Assembly: GCF_031157525.1 (NCBI RefSeq)
Contig: NZ_JAVIXR010000001.1
Span: 124,001 to 188,000 of the forward strand
Direction: 5' to 3'
Length of the DNA: 64,000 nt
From: Marinobacter sediminicola
GTDB taxonomy: Bacteria > Pseudomonadota > Gammaproteobacteria > Pseudomonadales > Oleiphilaceae
Both the position numbers and the translations under genes were made by a program. Shown in pieces: positions 45,001-54,613 of the stretch; the stretch's first letter is position 1, and each line of letters opens with the position of its first letter. The notes below the pieces were generated by a model. It was not told the DNA's origin and did no database searches. It saw nothing but the letters and a program-made list of their open reading frames with translations.

Positions 45001-47373
45001 TTGGAAGATTACATAATCTGGTTTGATCACCTGGGAATGTCCGATGTTGACCGGGTAGGCGGTAAAAACGCCTCCCTCGGTGAAATGATCAGTAATCTCG
45101 CCAATGCAGGTGTAACCGTTCCTGGCGGTTTTGCTACCACTTCCCATGCCTATCGTGAGTTTCTCGCTAAGGATGGTTTGAAGGACAAAATTGATAACCT
45201 CCTTGATACGCTTGATGTAAATGATGTGAACGAACTTGCCCGCGTAGGGGCAAAAATCCGCCAGTGGATAATTGATACGCCGTTTCCGGATGCGTTGGAA
45301 GAGTCTCTCAAGGAAGCTTACGTACAAATGCAGGACGGTAATGAGAGTATGGCGGTAGCCGTGCGCTCGTCTGCAACCGCTGAAGATCTGCCGGACGCCT
45401 CGTTTGCTGGCCAGCAGGAAACCTTCCTGAACGTGGTTGGCCTGGAGCAGGTTCGTACCTCGGTCAAGGAGGTGTTTGCGTCACTGTTTAACGATCGTGC
45501 TATTTCCTACCGCGTCCATCACGGCTTTGATCACAAGCTTGTAGCCTTGTCTGCCGGCATTCAGAAGATGGTACGCAGTGAAACTGCAGCCAGTGGCGTA
45601 ATGTTTACGCTGGATACAGAGTCTGGCTTCCGTGATGTGGTGTTCATCACTGGTTCTTATGGCCTTGGTGAAACGGTAGTGCAGGGTGCGGTAAACCCGG
45701 ACGAGTTCTACGTTCACAAGCCCACACTGGCCGCAGGCAGGCCCGCTGTTCTGCGCCGTAACCTGGGTAGTAAAGCCATCAAAATGGTTTATCACTCAGA
45801 GCCGGACACGGGCCAGCTTGTAGAGACCATTAAGGTAGATCCGGAAGAGCGCGGTCGGTTCTGCATTACGGATGCAGAAGTTGAAGAGCTGGCCAAGCAG
45901 GCCATGATCATCGAGAAACATTATCAGAGGCCCATGGATATCGAATGGGCCAAAGATGGCGACGACGGAAAAATCTACATCGTGCAGGCTCGGCCGGAGA
46001 CGGTTAAAAGCCGGGCGTCTGCAAACGTGATGGAGCGTTACCTGCTCAATGAAACCGGTACGGTGCTGGTGGAAGGCCGTAGCATTGGTCACAAAATCGG
46101 TGCAGGCCCTGTCAAAATTATTACCAGCATCAAGGAAATGGATCTGGTGCAGGATGGCGATGTGCTGGTAACGGATATGACAGATCCGGACTGGGAGCCT
46201 GTTATGAAACGGGCTTCTGCCATTATTACAGATCGCGGTGGCCGTACTTGTCACGCAGCCATTATTGCCAGGGAGATGGGTATACCAGCGGTTGTAGGCT
46301 GTGGGGATGCCACCGAAGTACTGACGAACGGGCAGGAAGTAACAGTTTCGTGCGCTGAAGGCGACACGGGGCTGATTTACGAAGGTGCACTGGACTTTGA
46401 GCTGCGTGAAAATACCGTAGATTCCATGCCCAATATACCGTTCAAGATCATGATGAACGTGGGCAACCCGGATCGTGCCTTCGATTTCCAGTCGCTGCCC
46501 AATGAAGGCGTTGGCCTTGCACGCCTCGAGTTTATTATTAACCGTATGATTGGTGTGCATCCCAAAGCGCTTCTTAATTTTGACAGTCTGCCCCGGGATA
46601 TAAAGCAGACTGTAGAAAAGCGTATTTCCGGTTATAGCTCACCCGTTGATTTTTATGTAGATAAGCTGGTGGAAGGAATCTCTACCCTGGCCGCTGCTTT
46701 CTCACCCAAGAAGGTCATCGTGCGCTTGTCTGATTTTAAATCCAATGAGTACGCCAATTTGATTGGTGGCACTTTGTACGAGCCAGACGAAGAAAACCCG
46801 ATGTTGGGTTTCCGTGGGGCATCTCGCTACATCTCTGAAACTTTCCGTGATTGTTTCGAACTGGAGTGCCGCGCGCTCAAGAGAGTGCGCAATGAAATGG
46901 GGCTGACCAACGTAGAAATTATGGTGCCCTTCGTGCGCACCGTGGGTGAAGCAGAGCAAGTGGTCAAGTTGCTGGCTGAAAACGGTCTTAAGCGCGGCGA
47001 GAATGGCCTGCGGGTGATCATGATGTGTGAGCTGCCGGGCAACGCATTGCTGGCGGAAAGGTTTCTTGAGCACTTTGATGGTTTCTCTATCGGCTCCAAC
47101 GACTTGACCCAGCTTACGCTTGGGTTGGATCGTGACTCGGGTATTATTGCGCACCTGTTCGACGAGCGGGATGAAGCCGTCAAGATTCTTTTGTCCAGTG
47201 CCATCCAGGCCTGCAAAAAGGCAGGTAAGTACATTGGCATCTGTGGTCAGGGGCCATCTGATCACCCGGATCTTGCAAAATGGCTGATGGATCAGGGTAT
47301 TGATACCGTATCTCTTAACCCGGATTCGGTGCTGGATACCTGGTTCTTCCTCGCAGACGAAAAAATCGACTGA
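45001..47373 (+). CDS. ppsA: Phosphoenolpyruvate synthase
   Basis: Gluconeogenic enzyme of 790 aa that makes PEP, AMP and phosphate from pyruvate and ATP. Domains: ATP-grasp ([36 protein letters not shown]), the phospho-His swivel domain with [13 protein letters not shown] (His418), and the PEP-utilising barrel ending at [11 protein letters not shown] with the catalytic Cys. The start is TTG 45001, supported by GAGGGAG upstream and by alignment of the N-terminus with known PpsA. It is divergent from ppsR; rraA follows 42 nt on. Confidence 0.97.
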   Translation: MEDYIIWFDHLGMSDVDRVGGKNASLGEMISNLANAGVTVPGGFATTSHAYREFLAKDGLKDKIDNLLDTLDVNDVNELARVGAKIRQWIIDTPFPDALEESLKEAYVQMQDGNESMAVAVRSSATAEDLPDASFAGQQETFLNVVGLEQVRTSVKEVFASLFNDRAISYRVHHGFDHKLVALSAGIQKMVRSETAASGVMFTLDTESGFRDVVFITGSYGLGETVVQGAVNPDEFYVHKPTLAAGRPAVLRRNLGSKAIKMVYHSEPDTGQLVETIKVDPEERGRFCITDAEVEELAKQAMIIEKHYQRPMDIEWAKDGDDGKIYIVQARPETVKSRASANVMERYLLNETGTVLVEGRSIGHKIGAGPVKIITSIKEMDLVQDGDVLVTDMTDPDWEPVMKRASAIITDRGGRTCHAAIIAREMGIPAVVGCGDATEVLTNGQEVTVSCAEGDTGLIYEGALDFELRENTVDSMPNIPFKIMMNVGNPDRAFDFQSLPNEGVGLARLEFIINRMIGVHPKALLNFDSLPRDIKQTVEKRISGYSSPVDFYVDKLVEGISTLAAAFSPKKVIVRLSDFKSNEYANLIGGTLYEPDEENPMLGFRGASRYISETFRDCFELECRALKRVRNEMGLTNVEIMVPFVRTVGEAEQVVKLLAENGLKRGENGLRVIMMCELPGNALLAERFLEHFDGFSIGSNDLTQLTLGLDRDSGIIAHLFDERDEAVKILLSSAIQACKKAGKYIGICGQGPSDHPDLAKWLMDQGIDTVSLNPDSVLDTWFFLADEKID

Positions 47374-47415
47374 CTGTTTCTTGCACTTACTTTGGCAATT
47401 AAGGAGAGCAATAAG

Positions 47416-47895
47416 GTGACAACGATTATTACTCCGGATTTGTGTGATGAGTTTCCGGAAGTTGAGGTGGCAGCACCCGGCTTCAATAACTATGGCGGAA
47501 TCAAGGCCTTCGGTGGCGAAATCGTCACTGTAAAGTGCTTTGAAGACAACTCTGTAGTTAAGGAGCAGGTTGGCCTGCCTGGTAAGGGGCGTGTGATGGT
47601 GGTAGATGGTGGCGGCTCAATGCGCCATGCGCTGCTTGGCGATATGCTGGCTGAGAAGGCCGCCAGTAATGGCTGGGCAGGCTTAATCATTTACGGCTGT
47701 GTGCGGGATGTTGATGAGATCGGGAAAACGGATCTGGGGGTGCAGGCGCTGGCTACCTATCCCCGGAAAAGTGAAAAGCGCGGTCTTGGCGACCTGGATG
47801 TGCCAGTAACGTTCCACGGCGTGACCTTCCGTCCAGGCCACTACGTGTATGCTGACAACAACGGCATCATCGTGTCAGAGAAATCCCTGGTATAG
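47416..47895 (+). CDS. rraA: Regulator of ribonuclease E activity A
   Basis: Protein of 159 aa matching RraA, which binds RNase E and limits mRNA decay; the family fold also includes HMG aldolases. [53 protein letters not shown] and [14 protein letters not shown] are typical. GTG 47416 is chosen because AAGGAG lies 9 nt before it and the length then matches E. coli RraA (161 aa). It follows ppsA closely, so they are probably co-transcribed. Its likely target, RNase E, is 3 kb away. Confidence 0.93.
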   Translation: MTTIITPDLCDEFPEVEVAAPGFNNYGGIKAFGGEIVTVKCFEDNSVVKEQVGLPGKGRVMVVDGGGSMRHALLGDMLAEKAASNGWAGLIIYGCVRDVDEIGKTDLGVQALATYPRKSEKRGLGDLDVPVTFHGVTFRPGHYVYADNNGIIVSEKSLV

Positions 47896-47911
47896 CGCCA
47901 GGGGAGTGCGC

Positions 47912-48211
47912 CTAGCGGGTGACTTCGCTGATGTTGGCCCCCAGCAGAAAGCCGTCACCCTCAGGTTCGCAACGGATAACCTCGCATATTGTTTCCAGTG
48001 GAGGGAACTGATCGTTGCTCGGGTGTAGCACCGTGCTCAGTTCCTCTCCGACGGCTACGGGGTCTCGGACAAGCAATTGCATGCCCGTAGCACTGAGATC
48101 TCTGCAAATTCCAGCAAACGTTCTTCCTTTGCTATCAGTGATCTCTATTTCTGACTCAACCTGCATGCGATGAAAATCGCGCTTCTCCGAATAGTCCTTC
48201 ATATAATTCAC
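47912..48211 (-). CDS. PilZ-domain c-di-GMP-binding protein
   Basis: Single PilZ domain of about 99 aa. KRDFHRM (RxxxR-type) at the N-terminus and DLSATGMQL (DxSxxG) form the c-di-GMP-binding motifs, followed by the beta-barrel. The start is GTG 48211, whose GTG overlaps the TGA of the upstream gene as GTGA; ATG 48202 is an alternative. It is likely a c-di-GMP receptor or adaptor controlling motility or attachment, which cannot be specified further. Confidence 0.88.
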   Translation of the reverse strand: MNYMKDYSEKRDFHRMQVESEIEITDSKGRTFAGICRDLSATGMQLLVRDPVAVGEELSTVLHPSNDQFPPLETICEVIRCEPEGDGFLLGANISEVTR

Positions 48212-48894
48212 GCCCAGTTATCAGTTTTTCTTGTGGGTTTGAGCATCGGTATAAGCAGAGCCAGAAGAACACCTCCAAGTACAAGGCCGGCACCAACCAG
48301 CATGAAATCAGATTCCTTGCCGGCTTCCAGCCGCTCGTTCTCAGCGGTTAGTACTTCCAGGTCGTTGCGCAGCTTCTGATTCTCCTCCAGTAGCTCACGA
48401 TTTCGGCGAGCCAGATTGATTGAATCTGAAGCTATGCTTTTGATACGTCTGAGTTCCTGCTGCAATTCCTCTGTCTGGGTCGAGAGCGTCGATTCTGCCG
48501 AACTCAATGTGTCCCGCTCACTGGAAACGTCCTTCAGCTGCCCTTTCAGTGAGGCCAGTTCTGTTTGCGCCTGCTCGAGTTGACGGCTGACGGTTTTCAG
48601 TCTGTCCGCTGCGATGGGCGTTTCACTGAGGTATTGGGTAGAAACCCAACCGTCATTGCCTTTTGGTGTACGTACTCGAGTATAGCCGGAATCAGAAACG
48701 TCGATAACTTCCAAAGCCGTGCCGCTGGGTACGGCGTTTTCAATGATGCGGAACTGGGTGCCGGCGCCCGAACGAACAGGTAGGTAGAGTTGATCATCAA
48801 CCCAGACGGTTTTCGCCTGAGCCATGGCTATGGATGACAATACAAATAAAGCACTGATGGCAAGGCGAAAAAGCGTCACTGGCAAGGTTCCCAC
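48208..48894 (-). CDS. SH3-domain, coiled-coil membrane protein (TIGR04211, YgiM-like)
   Basis: Protein of 228 aa: a signal peptide (ALFVLSSIAMAQA), a bacterial SH3 domain (about 28-95; VWVDDQLYLPVRSGAGTQFR), a coiled coil (about 100-195; LEQAQTELASLKGQL...) and a C-terminal membrane helix (FMLVGAGLVLGGVLLALLIPM). The order matches TIGR04211 proteins related to E. coli YgiM. The start is GTG 48894. It is translationally coupled with the PilZ gene. It may be a cell-wall-facing structural or signalling protein. Confidence 0.87.
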   Translation of the reverse strand: MGTLPVTLFRLAISALFVLSSIAMAQAKTVWVDDQLYLPVRSGAGTQFRIIENAVPSGTALEVIDVSDSGYTRVRTPKGNDGWVSTQYLSETPIAADRLKTVSRQLEQAQTELASLKGQLKDVSSERDTLSSAESTLSTQTEELQQELRRIKSIASDSINLARRNRELLEENQKLRNDLEVLTAENERLEAGKESDFMLVGAGLVLGGVLLALLIPMLKPTRKTDNWA

Positions 48895-49004
48895 AATGTT
48901 CGGTTTAAAAACTCGTTAATATTAAAGCCGCAATTTTGTCACAGATATGCGGTGGTTCAAGCGAGCTGTCATTACAATAAGCTCATGGAATTCTATTGGT
49001 AGCG

Positions 49005-49304
49005 TCAGGGTAGAACTACTTTAAATGGTTTAACCGTTACTCTGCTGTAAACGCCTGCGTCCATATAAGGATCGTTGGCCGCCCAAGCCTCAGCTGCCGC
49101 CAGGGAGTCAAACTCCGCTATCACGAGGCTACCTGAGAAGCCGGCTTCGCCGGGATCTGGGGTGTCTATAGCCGGGTGAGGCCCGGCAACGAGAAGTCGG
49201 CCTTCTTTCTTCAACTGTTGCAGACGTTCAATATGAGCAGGCCTTGCGCTCTTGCGCAGGGCAAGGCTGTTATCAACATCTTCACTGATAATGGCGTAAT
49301 ACAT
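49005..49304 (-). CDS. yciI: YciI-family protein
   Basis: Small protein of 99 aa with a ferredoxin-like YCII fold. [24 protein letters not shown] starts with the conserved His-containing loop, followed by [10 protein letters not shown] and [16 protein letters not shown]. The ORF could extend upstream but GGAG next to ATG 49304 and the family N-terminus fix the start. Biochemical role is uncertain. It is divergent from the PHP phosphoesterase; yciI and yciV (rnm) are near each other in E. coli as well. Confidence 0.9.
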   Translation of the reverse strand: MYYAIISEDVDNSLALRKSARPAHIERLQQLKKEGRLLVAGPHPAIDTPDPGEAGFSGSLVIAEFDSLAAAEAWAANDPYMDAGVYSRVTVKPFKVVLP

Positions 49305-49444
49305 GGGGTCTCCGATTCCTTGAGGGCCTGCAAAGTGACGCATGGAGTTGCGGGGCTGGTACACTGTATGTTCCGGTCAGCATAATCTGGCCTGAACCTG
49401 TGTGTTGCCATTCACTTCGTTATTTATTTCACTTGGAAATTTTT

Positions 49445-50323
49445 GTGACTATACCGCAAGACCCTGTTTTGTGCATTGATCTGCATTGTCATAGCACCGC
49501 GTCAGATGGGGCGCTCTCACCCACGGAGCTATTGGTTCGTGCTGCAGAGAACAAGGTTACGCATCTTGCTCTTACGGATCACGATACGATTAGCGGCCTT
49601 GCTGAAGCCCAGGTTGCAGCAGACGCCAATGGAGTGGTGTTGATTTCTGGTATCGAGCTTTCCTGCTTGTGGCGAAGTCGCACGATACACATCGTCGGGT
49701 TGGACTTTGATATCAACAACAGCGAATTTCTCGCGGCGTTAAAGCAGCAAAACCGTAACCGTTGGGCCAGAGCCGCGATGATTACTGACCGGCTGAGCAA
49801 ACTTGCCATTCCGGACTTGCTTGAGCGTGCCACTACAGAAGCTGGCGGTGATGTGCCTGGGCGGCCACACTTTGCACGGGTGATGGTGGAGTCAGGTGTG
49901 GTGAAAAATGCTGCACAGGCGTTCAAGCGCCATCTGGGGGCGGGTAAAGTGGGTGATGTAAAGGCCTACTGGCCAGAATTGACGGAAGTTGTGCAATGGA
50001 TCAATTCAGCGGGAGGGGTTGCGGTACTGGCTCATCCCAGAAAGTATCAGCTGACTGCAACGAAGTTGCGGGAACTGACGGCCGATTTTCGCCGTGCCGG
50101 GGGGCAGTCCATTGAAGTGAGCACATCGGGGCAATCCAGTGGTGACCTTGGGTTTTTAACCGAGTTATGTATGCGGGAGAAGCTTCTGGCGTCTCAGGGT
50201 AGTGATTTTCACTTTCCCGGTGCGCCTTGGTGTGAGCTGGGGCGGATAATGAAAATGCCAGACGGGCTGGAGCCAGTCTGGCATCATTTCAAGCAGGTTC
50301 CTGGCGCCCACGCACCGGATTAA
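49445..50323 (+). CDS. rnm: PHP-domain phosphoesterase (RNase AM/TrpH, YciV-like)
   Basis: PHP-domain metal-dependent phosphoesterase of about 292 aa. Motif I is DLHCHSTASDGALSP, motif II is LALTDHDTISG, with GIELSCLW, then PGRPHFARVMVE and the later VLAHPRKY and QGSDFHFPG. Related E. coli YciV degrades short RNAs and matures 5' ends of rRNA. The start GTG 49445 is poorly supported. It overlaps the convergent UPF0149 gene by 4 nt. Confidence 0.88.
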   Translation: MTIPQDPVLCIDLHCHSTASDGALSPTELLVRAAENKVTHLALTDHDTISGLAEAQVAADANGVVLISGIELSCLWRSRTIHIVGLDFDINNSEFLAALKQQNRNRWARAAMITDRLSKLAIPDLLERATTEAGGDVPGRPHFARVMVESGVVKNAAQAFKRHLGAGKVGDVKAYWPELTEVVQWINSAGGVAVLAHPRKYQLTATKLRELTADFRRAGGQSIEVSTSGQSSGDLGFLTELCMREKLLASQGSDFHFPGAPWCELGRIMKMPDGLEPVWHHFKQVPGAHAPD

Positions 50324-50862
50324 TCCGGTGCGTGGAACAGCAGGTAAAGATCAGTCAGCGAGTCAGGAATAGCATCTGCCATCTGACCTGACAGCTTTTC
50401 ACTGCTGCGAACGTTTTGGAAGTCTTCGTCATCAAACAGTCCTGACAGTGTCAGCATGGGCACCATCAGGTCGGCTGTCTCTTCTTCGCTTGCGGCGTCC
50501 AGCCACTCATCTTCATGCTCCAGGAAGGTGTCCACAAAACCTGCACACCAGTTTTCCAGTGCATTCATCGGGTCACCGTCTTCCGGTTCCGGAAGTTCAA
50601 TAGCCTGGCCCATATCGAGGGCTTTGGTCATGTCTCCCGCCAGTTGCCCAACGCACTGGCGGAAGGTTTCCGGAATTCCGCCGCCGGGTGTGTCATCGGT
50701 ACCCGTCACGAGCCGGAAAACGGTTTCCACGCTCAGTTTGGCTGGCCCGACGACACTGGCGCAGACCACGCCATGAAAGCCGAAGAAGTCCAGGGCGTCG
50801 TCGCCCCAAGGCTCTGCGAACAGTATGTCTTCCAGTGCTTCGATGTCGGAATTGGACAGCAT
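50320..50862 (-). CDS. UPF0149/YecA-YgfB family protein
   Basis: Acidic helical protein of 180 aa. LSNSDIEALEDILFAEPWGDDAL, FFGFHGVVCASVVGP and ENWCAGFVDTFLEHEDEW are typical of UPF0149. No metal-binding SEC-C tail is visible. It starts 3 nt after rne on the same strand, so it is probably in the rne operon. Function is unknown; the YgfB name rests on family likeness. Confidence 0.82.
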   Translation of the reverse strand: MLSNSDIEALEDILFAEPWGDDALDFFGFHGVVCASVVGPAKLSVETVFRLVTGTDDTPGGGIPETFRQCVGQLAGDMTKALDMGQAIELPEPEDGDPMNALENWCAGFVDTFLEHEDEWLDAASEEETADLMVPMLTLSGLFDDEDFQNVRSSEKLSGQMADAIPDSLTDLYLLFHAPD

Positions 50863-50865
50863 CGG

Positions 50866-53800
50866 TTAGTTTTCCTCGGATTTTTTGGCTGCTTCGGCCG
50901 CTCGTTGGCGCTTGCGCACTTCACGAGGGTCGTTGTATGCGCGCCCGGGGGTTACTGGAATGCCAGTATCAGCCACCGGCGTGGCTGCTGCCGGAGCAGG
51001 TTTGCTCTGTTCTGGCGCGGGCTTATCTGCCGGTGCCTTCCCTACAGACTTGTCCTCAGCTTCTGCAGGCTTATCCTCAGCGGCAGCTTTGGCTTTGCTT
51101 CTGGCGGGCGCTGATCTTGGCTTTCGAGCCGGAGCTGCTTCGCTTTCAGGAGCGGCAGGCTCAGCCTTTGCAGGGGGTGTTTCTTTAGTCTGCTTGGCTG
51201 AAGGCTCTTTGGTCTCGTTAGCTAAGGGCTCTTTAGCCTCTTTAGCCGAAGGCTCTTTAATTTCTTTAGCAGATGGCTCTTCGGCTTTAGCGGAAGACGC
51301 TTCTGCAGCTCTTACTGTGGGCTCGGCTGTTGCTGAGGGCTTCTGTTCGGTCTCTGCAGCAGGCTTTTGCGCTGGCTCAGTTGTGGGCTTGCTGGCAGGC
51401 TCAGGGGTGCGCTCACTAGCGCTCTGGGCCTCAGGCTCCTTAGCCTTAGGGGCAGGAGATGCCTTGCTCGCCTCGGTTGTCGCTTCAGGTGTATCAACTT
51501 TAGGCTTTGCAGCAGGTACTTCGGGCTTTTCAGCTGCCAAATCTTTAGCTGGAACTTGAGGCTTTTTCGCCTGCTCCGGTTGCTTTTGCTCGGCTTGCTG
51601 AGCTCCAGGTGCATCGGTAGTAACGTGAGCATTGGCCTTTGCAGGCACAGCTGCGGCTGCTGTTTTTACATCAGCGTTGTCGTTACCTGCTTCAGGCTGA
51701 GTGTCCTTCTGATGCCGCTCATTGCGGGTGTTCTTGCGGGCAGCCGGTGTAGATGCCGGGTTCTCGGAAGGTGAGCCATCCCGATTACGGGGGCGGCGTG
51801 GCTTACGACGGCTATCGTCAGAGCTGGACTTTTCAGTAGGGGCCTTTTGTGGGGCGTCTTGCTGAACCGTGTCTTTTTGATCACCGTTATTTTTAGCTTC
51901 ACGCTGCGGGCGATTGCGGTTTTGACCACGGTTCTGGCCATCTTTTCGGTTGTCCCGACGGTTATCGCCACCGCGACTTTCACCATATCTGTTGTCAGAG
52001 CCCTTGGTGTCGGTGTCAGCAGCCTGACGATTCTGATTGGGACGGGCCTGGTCGTCGTTGCGGTTGCGGCCGCGCGAGCGGTTTTCGTCACCGCGGTTCG
52101 ACTGGTTGTTGCCTTGACGGCGCTCGTTAGGCTTGCGGTTGGTTCCGCCAGCGTTTTGGCTATCGCGGGCAACACGTGTTTTACGCCGATCTTGCCGAGC
52201 CTGGTTGCGCTGATCTTCGCGGTTAGCGTTTGCCTTGGCTTTGCCTTTGCCGCTGACTTCGCTCTGAGACTCTTCTTCACCGCTAAAGAAGCACGCAATC
52301 TTGCGGCCTATTCTGCGGAACAGGCCATCGTCTTGCTCTGCTGACGCTTGGGCGGCAGCTGCTTGCGGGGCTGCTGCGGTCGGAACAGGAGCCCTTGGGC
52401 GAATAGCCCTTATGGCAGCCTGTTCGCGAGCAGGTTTGTCCGCTGCTGGCGTTTCAAAGACTTCTTCTTCGCGCTCGCTGTATTCCTGAGCTACCTGGTG
52501 GCTCGACACATGCTCCGGAGCTGCTTCGTCGTCGCGCATACGCAGGATTTCAAAGTGCGGTGTTTCCATATGGGGAACCGGCACAATAACAATGTTCACT
52601 TCCTGGCGGGCTTCAATATCGGCAAGCTGCTTGCGCTTTTCGTTAAGCAGGAATGTGGCCACAGAAACCGGCACTATAGCTCGCACCTCTCCGGTCTTGT
52701 CCTTGGATGACTCTTCGTAGATAAGGCGCATTATGCTCAACGCCAGGGATTCGATGCCACGGATCGTGCCTTGGCCTTCACAGCGCGGGCAGACTTCACT
52801 GCGGGTTTCTTCCAGAGAAGGGCGCAGCCGTTGGCGTGACATCTCCAGCAGTCCGAAGCGTGAGATCTTGCCAACCTGAACACGGGCACGGTCGATTTCC
52901 AGGGCTTCGCGCATTTTCTGCTCGACTTCGCGCTGGTGTCTGGCTGGGGTCATGTCGATAAAGTCGATGACGATCAGGCCGCCCATGTCTCGCAAGCGGA
53001 GCTGGCGTGCAATTTCTTCGGCTGCTTCCAGGTTAGTCTGGTAAGCGGTCTCTTCGATATCCTGGCCCTTGGTGGCACGGGATGAGTTGATGTCGATGGA
53101 AACCAGAGCTTCTGTTGGATCGATAACAATAGAGCCGCCAGAGGGGAGCTTTACCTCACGCTGGAATGCGGTCTCAATCTGGCCTTCAATTTGATACCGG
53201 CTGAACAAAGGGATTTCGTCCTTGTACAGCTTGATCTTGTTCTCGAAGGTTGGCATTACTGCGCGAACGAAGTTAAGCACGTCTTCGTAAACGCCTTCCG
53301 AGTCGATCAGTACCTCTCCGATATCCTGGCGCAGGTAATCGCGAACAGCACGGATGATAACGTTGCTTTCCTGATGAATCAGGAAGGGTGCCTTGCGCTC
53401 ACCGGCGGCCTGGGTAATGGCTTCCCAGAATTGCACCAGGTAGTCGAGATCCCACTGAAGCTCTTCAGACGTGCGGCCGATGCCTGCGGTGCGCACGATA
53501 ATGCCCATGGACTTGGGCACCTGAACGCTGTTCATGGCATCTTTCAGCTGCGCGCGCTCTTCCCCTTCAATGCGGCGGGAGATACCACCTGCACGAGGGT
53601 TGTTGGGCATCAACACAAGATAGCGGCCGGCAAGGGAGATAAAGGTTGTCAGTGCGGCACCTTTGTTACCACGCTCTTCTTTATCAACCTGAACAATGAC
53701 TTCCTGACCTTCAGCAACCACTTCCTTGATGTTCACCTTGCCTTCAATCTGGCCTGGTGACTTTTTGAAGTAATCCCGGGAGATTTCTTTTAATGGCAAA

Positions 53801-54000
53801 AAGCCATGGCGGTCTGCACCGAAGTCTACAAATGCGGCTTCCAGGCTCGGCTCTACGCGGGTAATTCGCCCCTTGTAGATGTTGGCCTTTTTCTGCTCAC
53901 GGGAGCTGGATTCGATATCGAGGTCAAACAGACGCTGGCCGTCAACCAGGGCGACGCGCAACTCTTCTGGGTGAGTTGCATTGATGAGCATTCTTTTCAT
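50866..54000 (-). CDS. rne: Ribonuclease E
   Basis: Endoribonuclease of 1044 aa that organises the RNA degradosome at the inner membrane. The N-terminal half (1-530) has the S1 domain ([22 protein letters not shown]), the 5'-sensor region, catalytic Asp segment [12 protein letters not shown] and VIDFIDM, and the Zn-link CPRCEGQG. After it, [16 protein letters not shown] near residue 560 resembles the amphipathic membrane-targeting helix. The rest is disordered: Arg/Asn-rich tracts, then Lys/Glu/Pro/Ala repeats including KEPSAKE-type units, ending in a conserved-looking [15 protein letters not shown]. It has a long 5' leader (see other entries) and UPF0149 follows. Confidence 0.97.
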   Translation of the reverse strand: MKRMLINATHPEELRVALVDGQRLFDLDIESSSREQKKANIYKGRITRVEPSLEAAFVDFGADRHGFLPLKEISRDYFKKSPGQIEGKVNIKEVVAEGQEVIVQVDKEERGNKGAALTTFISLAGRYLVLMPNNPRAGGISRRIEGEERAQLKDAMNSVQVPKSMGIIVRTAGIGRTSEELQWDLDYLVQFWEAITQAAGERKAPFLIHQESNVIIRAVRDYLRQDIGEVLIDSEGVYEDVLNFVRAVMPTFENKIKLYKDEIPLFSRYQIEGQIETAFQREVKLPSGGSIVIDPTEALVSIDINSSRATKGQDIEETAYQTNLEAAEEIARQLRLRDMGGLIVIDFIDMTPARHQREVEQKMREALEIDRARVQVGKISRFGLLEMSRQRLRPSLEETRSEVCPRCEGQGTIRGIESLALSIMRLIYEESSKDKTGEVRAIVPVSVATFLLNEKRKQLADIEARQEVNIVIVPVPHMETPHFEILRMRDDEAAPEHVSSHQVAQEYSEREEEVFETPAADKPAREQAAIRAIRPRAPVPTAAAPQAAAAQASAEQDDGLFRRIGRKIACFFSGEEESQSEVSGKGKAKANANREDQRNQARQDRRKTRVARDSQNAGGTNRKPNERRQGNNQSNRGDENRSRGRNRNDDQARPNQNRQAADTDTKGSDNRYGESRGGDNRRDNRKDGQNRGQNRNRPQREAKNNGDQKDTVQQDAPQKAPTEKSSSDDSRRKPRRPRNRDGSPSENPASTPAARKNTRNERHQKDTQPEAGNDNADVKTAAAAVPAKANAHVTTDAPGAQQAEQKQPEQAKKPQVPAKDLAAEKPEVPAAKPKVDTPEATTEASKASPAPKAKEPEAQSASERTPEPASKPTTEPAQKPAAETEQKPSATAEPTVRAAEASSAKAEEPSAKEIKEPSAKEAKEPLANETKEPSAKQTKETPPAKAEPAAPESEAAPARKPRSAPARSKAKAAAEDKPAEAEDKSVGKAPADKPAPEQSKPAPAAATPVADTGIPVTPGRAYNDPREVRKRQRAAEAAKKSEEN

Positions 54001-54015
54001 GGAAAGAGGTTATTC

Positions 54016-54035
54016 CTGTCAGTAAATTTTGACAG
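54016..54035 (-). promoter_or_regulatory. Hairpin overlapping the rne ribosome-binding region
   Basis: CTGTCA/TGACAG pair around an 8-nt loop, 16-35 nt before the rne start codon; the 3' arm runs into the weak AGGA. It could hide the ribosome site and take part in autoregulation. The stem is only 6 bp. Confidence 0.4.
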
Positions 54036-54415
54036 AAAACCATAGGGCGTCGCATCTGCGAAGCAGGGATATGCGTGCCGCTGGCCCTGTTACATCAGGG
54101 GGTGAGCGGCGGACAGACGAATCATTCCCTTCCGGGGTATGATCCCGTTGATCTGAGACCACCGCTGACAATCCGCCTACCTAATGGCAGAGAAGAGTCG
54201 TATAGGGTTCGTGTCTGTTGGCGCATATAATCCGTTTTCTAGTTCACACAAGTGCCTGGGTCTCACGTCGTATTCGTAAGCTGGACGGCCCGGCCTTGCG
54301 TGGCAGTGATTCTTCGCGATATCGCCCGGCGGTTTTCCGCGCGGTTTCAGTTTCTCCGGTGTCAGCTCGCCGTTTCTTTTTACGGGTCTGCTCTGACACT
54401 CCGGAAGCATTTCTT

Positions 54416-54449
54416 ACGCCGTGCCCGATAGTGATTGGGCGTCCGGCGT
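54416..54449 (-). ncRNA. Leader RNA hairpin of rne (predicted)
   Basis: Within the 613-bp gap between rne and rluC, two stacked stems form: ACGCCG/CGGCGT and GCCCGAT/ATTGGGC (one G-U pair) closing tetraloop AGTG on the plus-strand reading, with a 1x3 internal loop. Transcribed from the rne promoter, it lies about 90-120 nt into the leader. In E. coli RNase E senses hairpins in its own leader to control its level; homology to those is not shown. Confidence 0.5.
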
Positions 54450-54541
54450 TCAAACTCTTGAATAGTGTCGGTATACTCTTCTGCCGCTCCGGCTTCTGAC
54501 TAGAGTAGGTCAGGCCGTAGACAAACGACAGATCACGCCGG

Positions 54542-54570
54542 AATATAACAGTATTCAAAGAACCGTTCAA
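54542..54570 (-). promoter_or_regulatory. Predicted sigma-70 promoter of rne
   Basis: On the minus strand TTGAAC (54570-54565), a 17-nt spacer, then TATATT (54547-54542) fit the sigma-70 consensus well. It would give a leader of about 535 nt before rne. The 54001-54613 gap otherwise holds no credible gene. Confidence 0.6.
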
Positions 54571-54613
54571 TCCTGCTTTTGTCGCCAGTTTTACCACCCG
54601 TGAAAGGAACCTT

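Noticed and set aside
45796..46560. 254-aa minus-strand ORF within ppsA
   Set aside because: Fully inside the conserved ppsA gene; shadow ORF.
51666..52298. 210-aa low-complexity ORF and other frames in the rne tail
   Set aside because: Biased composition of the disordered RNase E tail leaves other frames open; no sign of translation.
54218..54499. 93-aa plus-strand ORF in the rne-rluC gap
   Set aside because: Starts without a ribosome site, composition is not protein-like and it overlaps the predicted rne leader.
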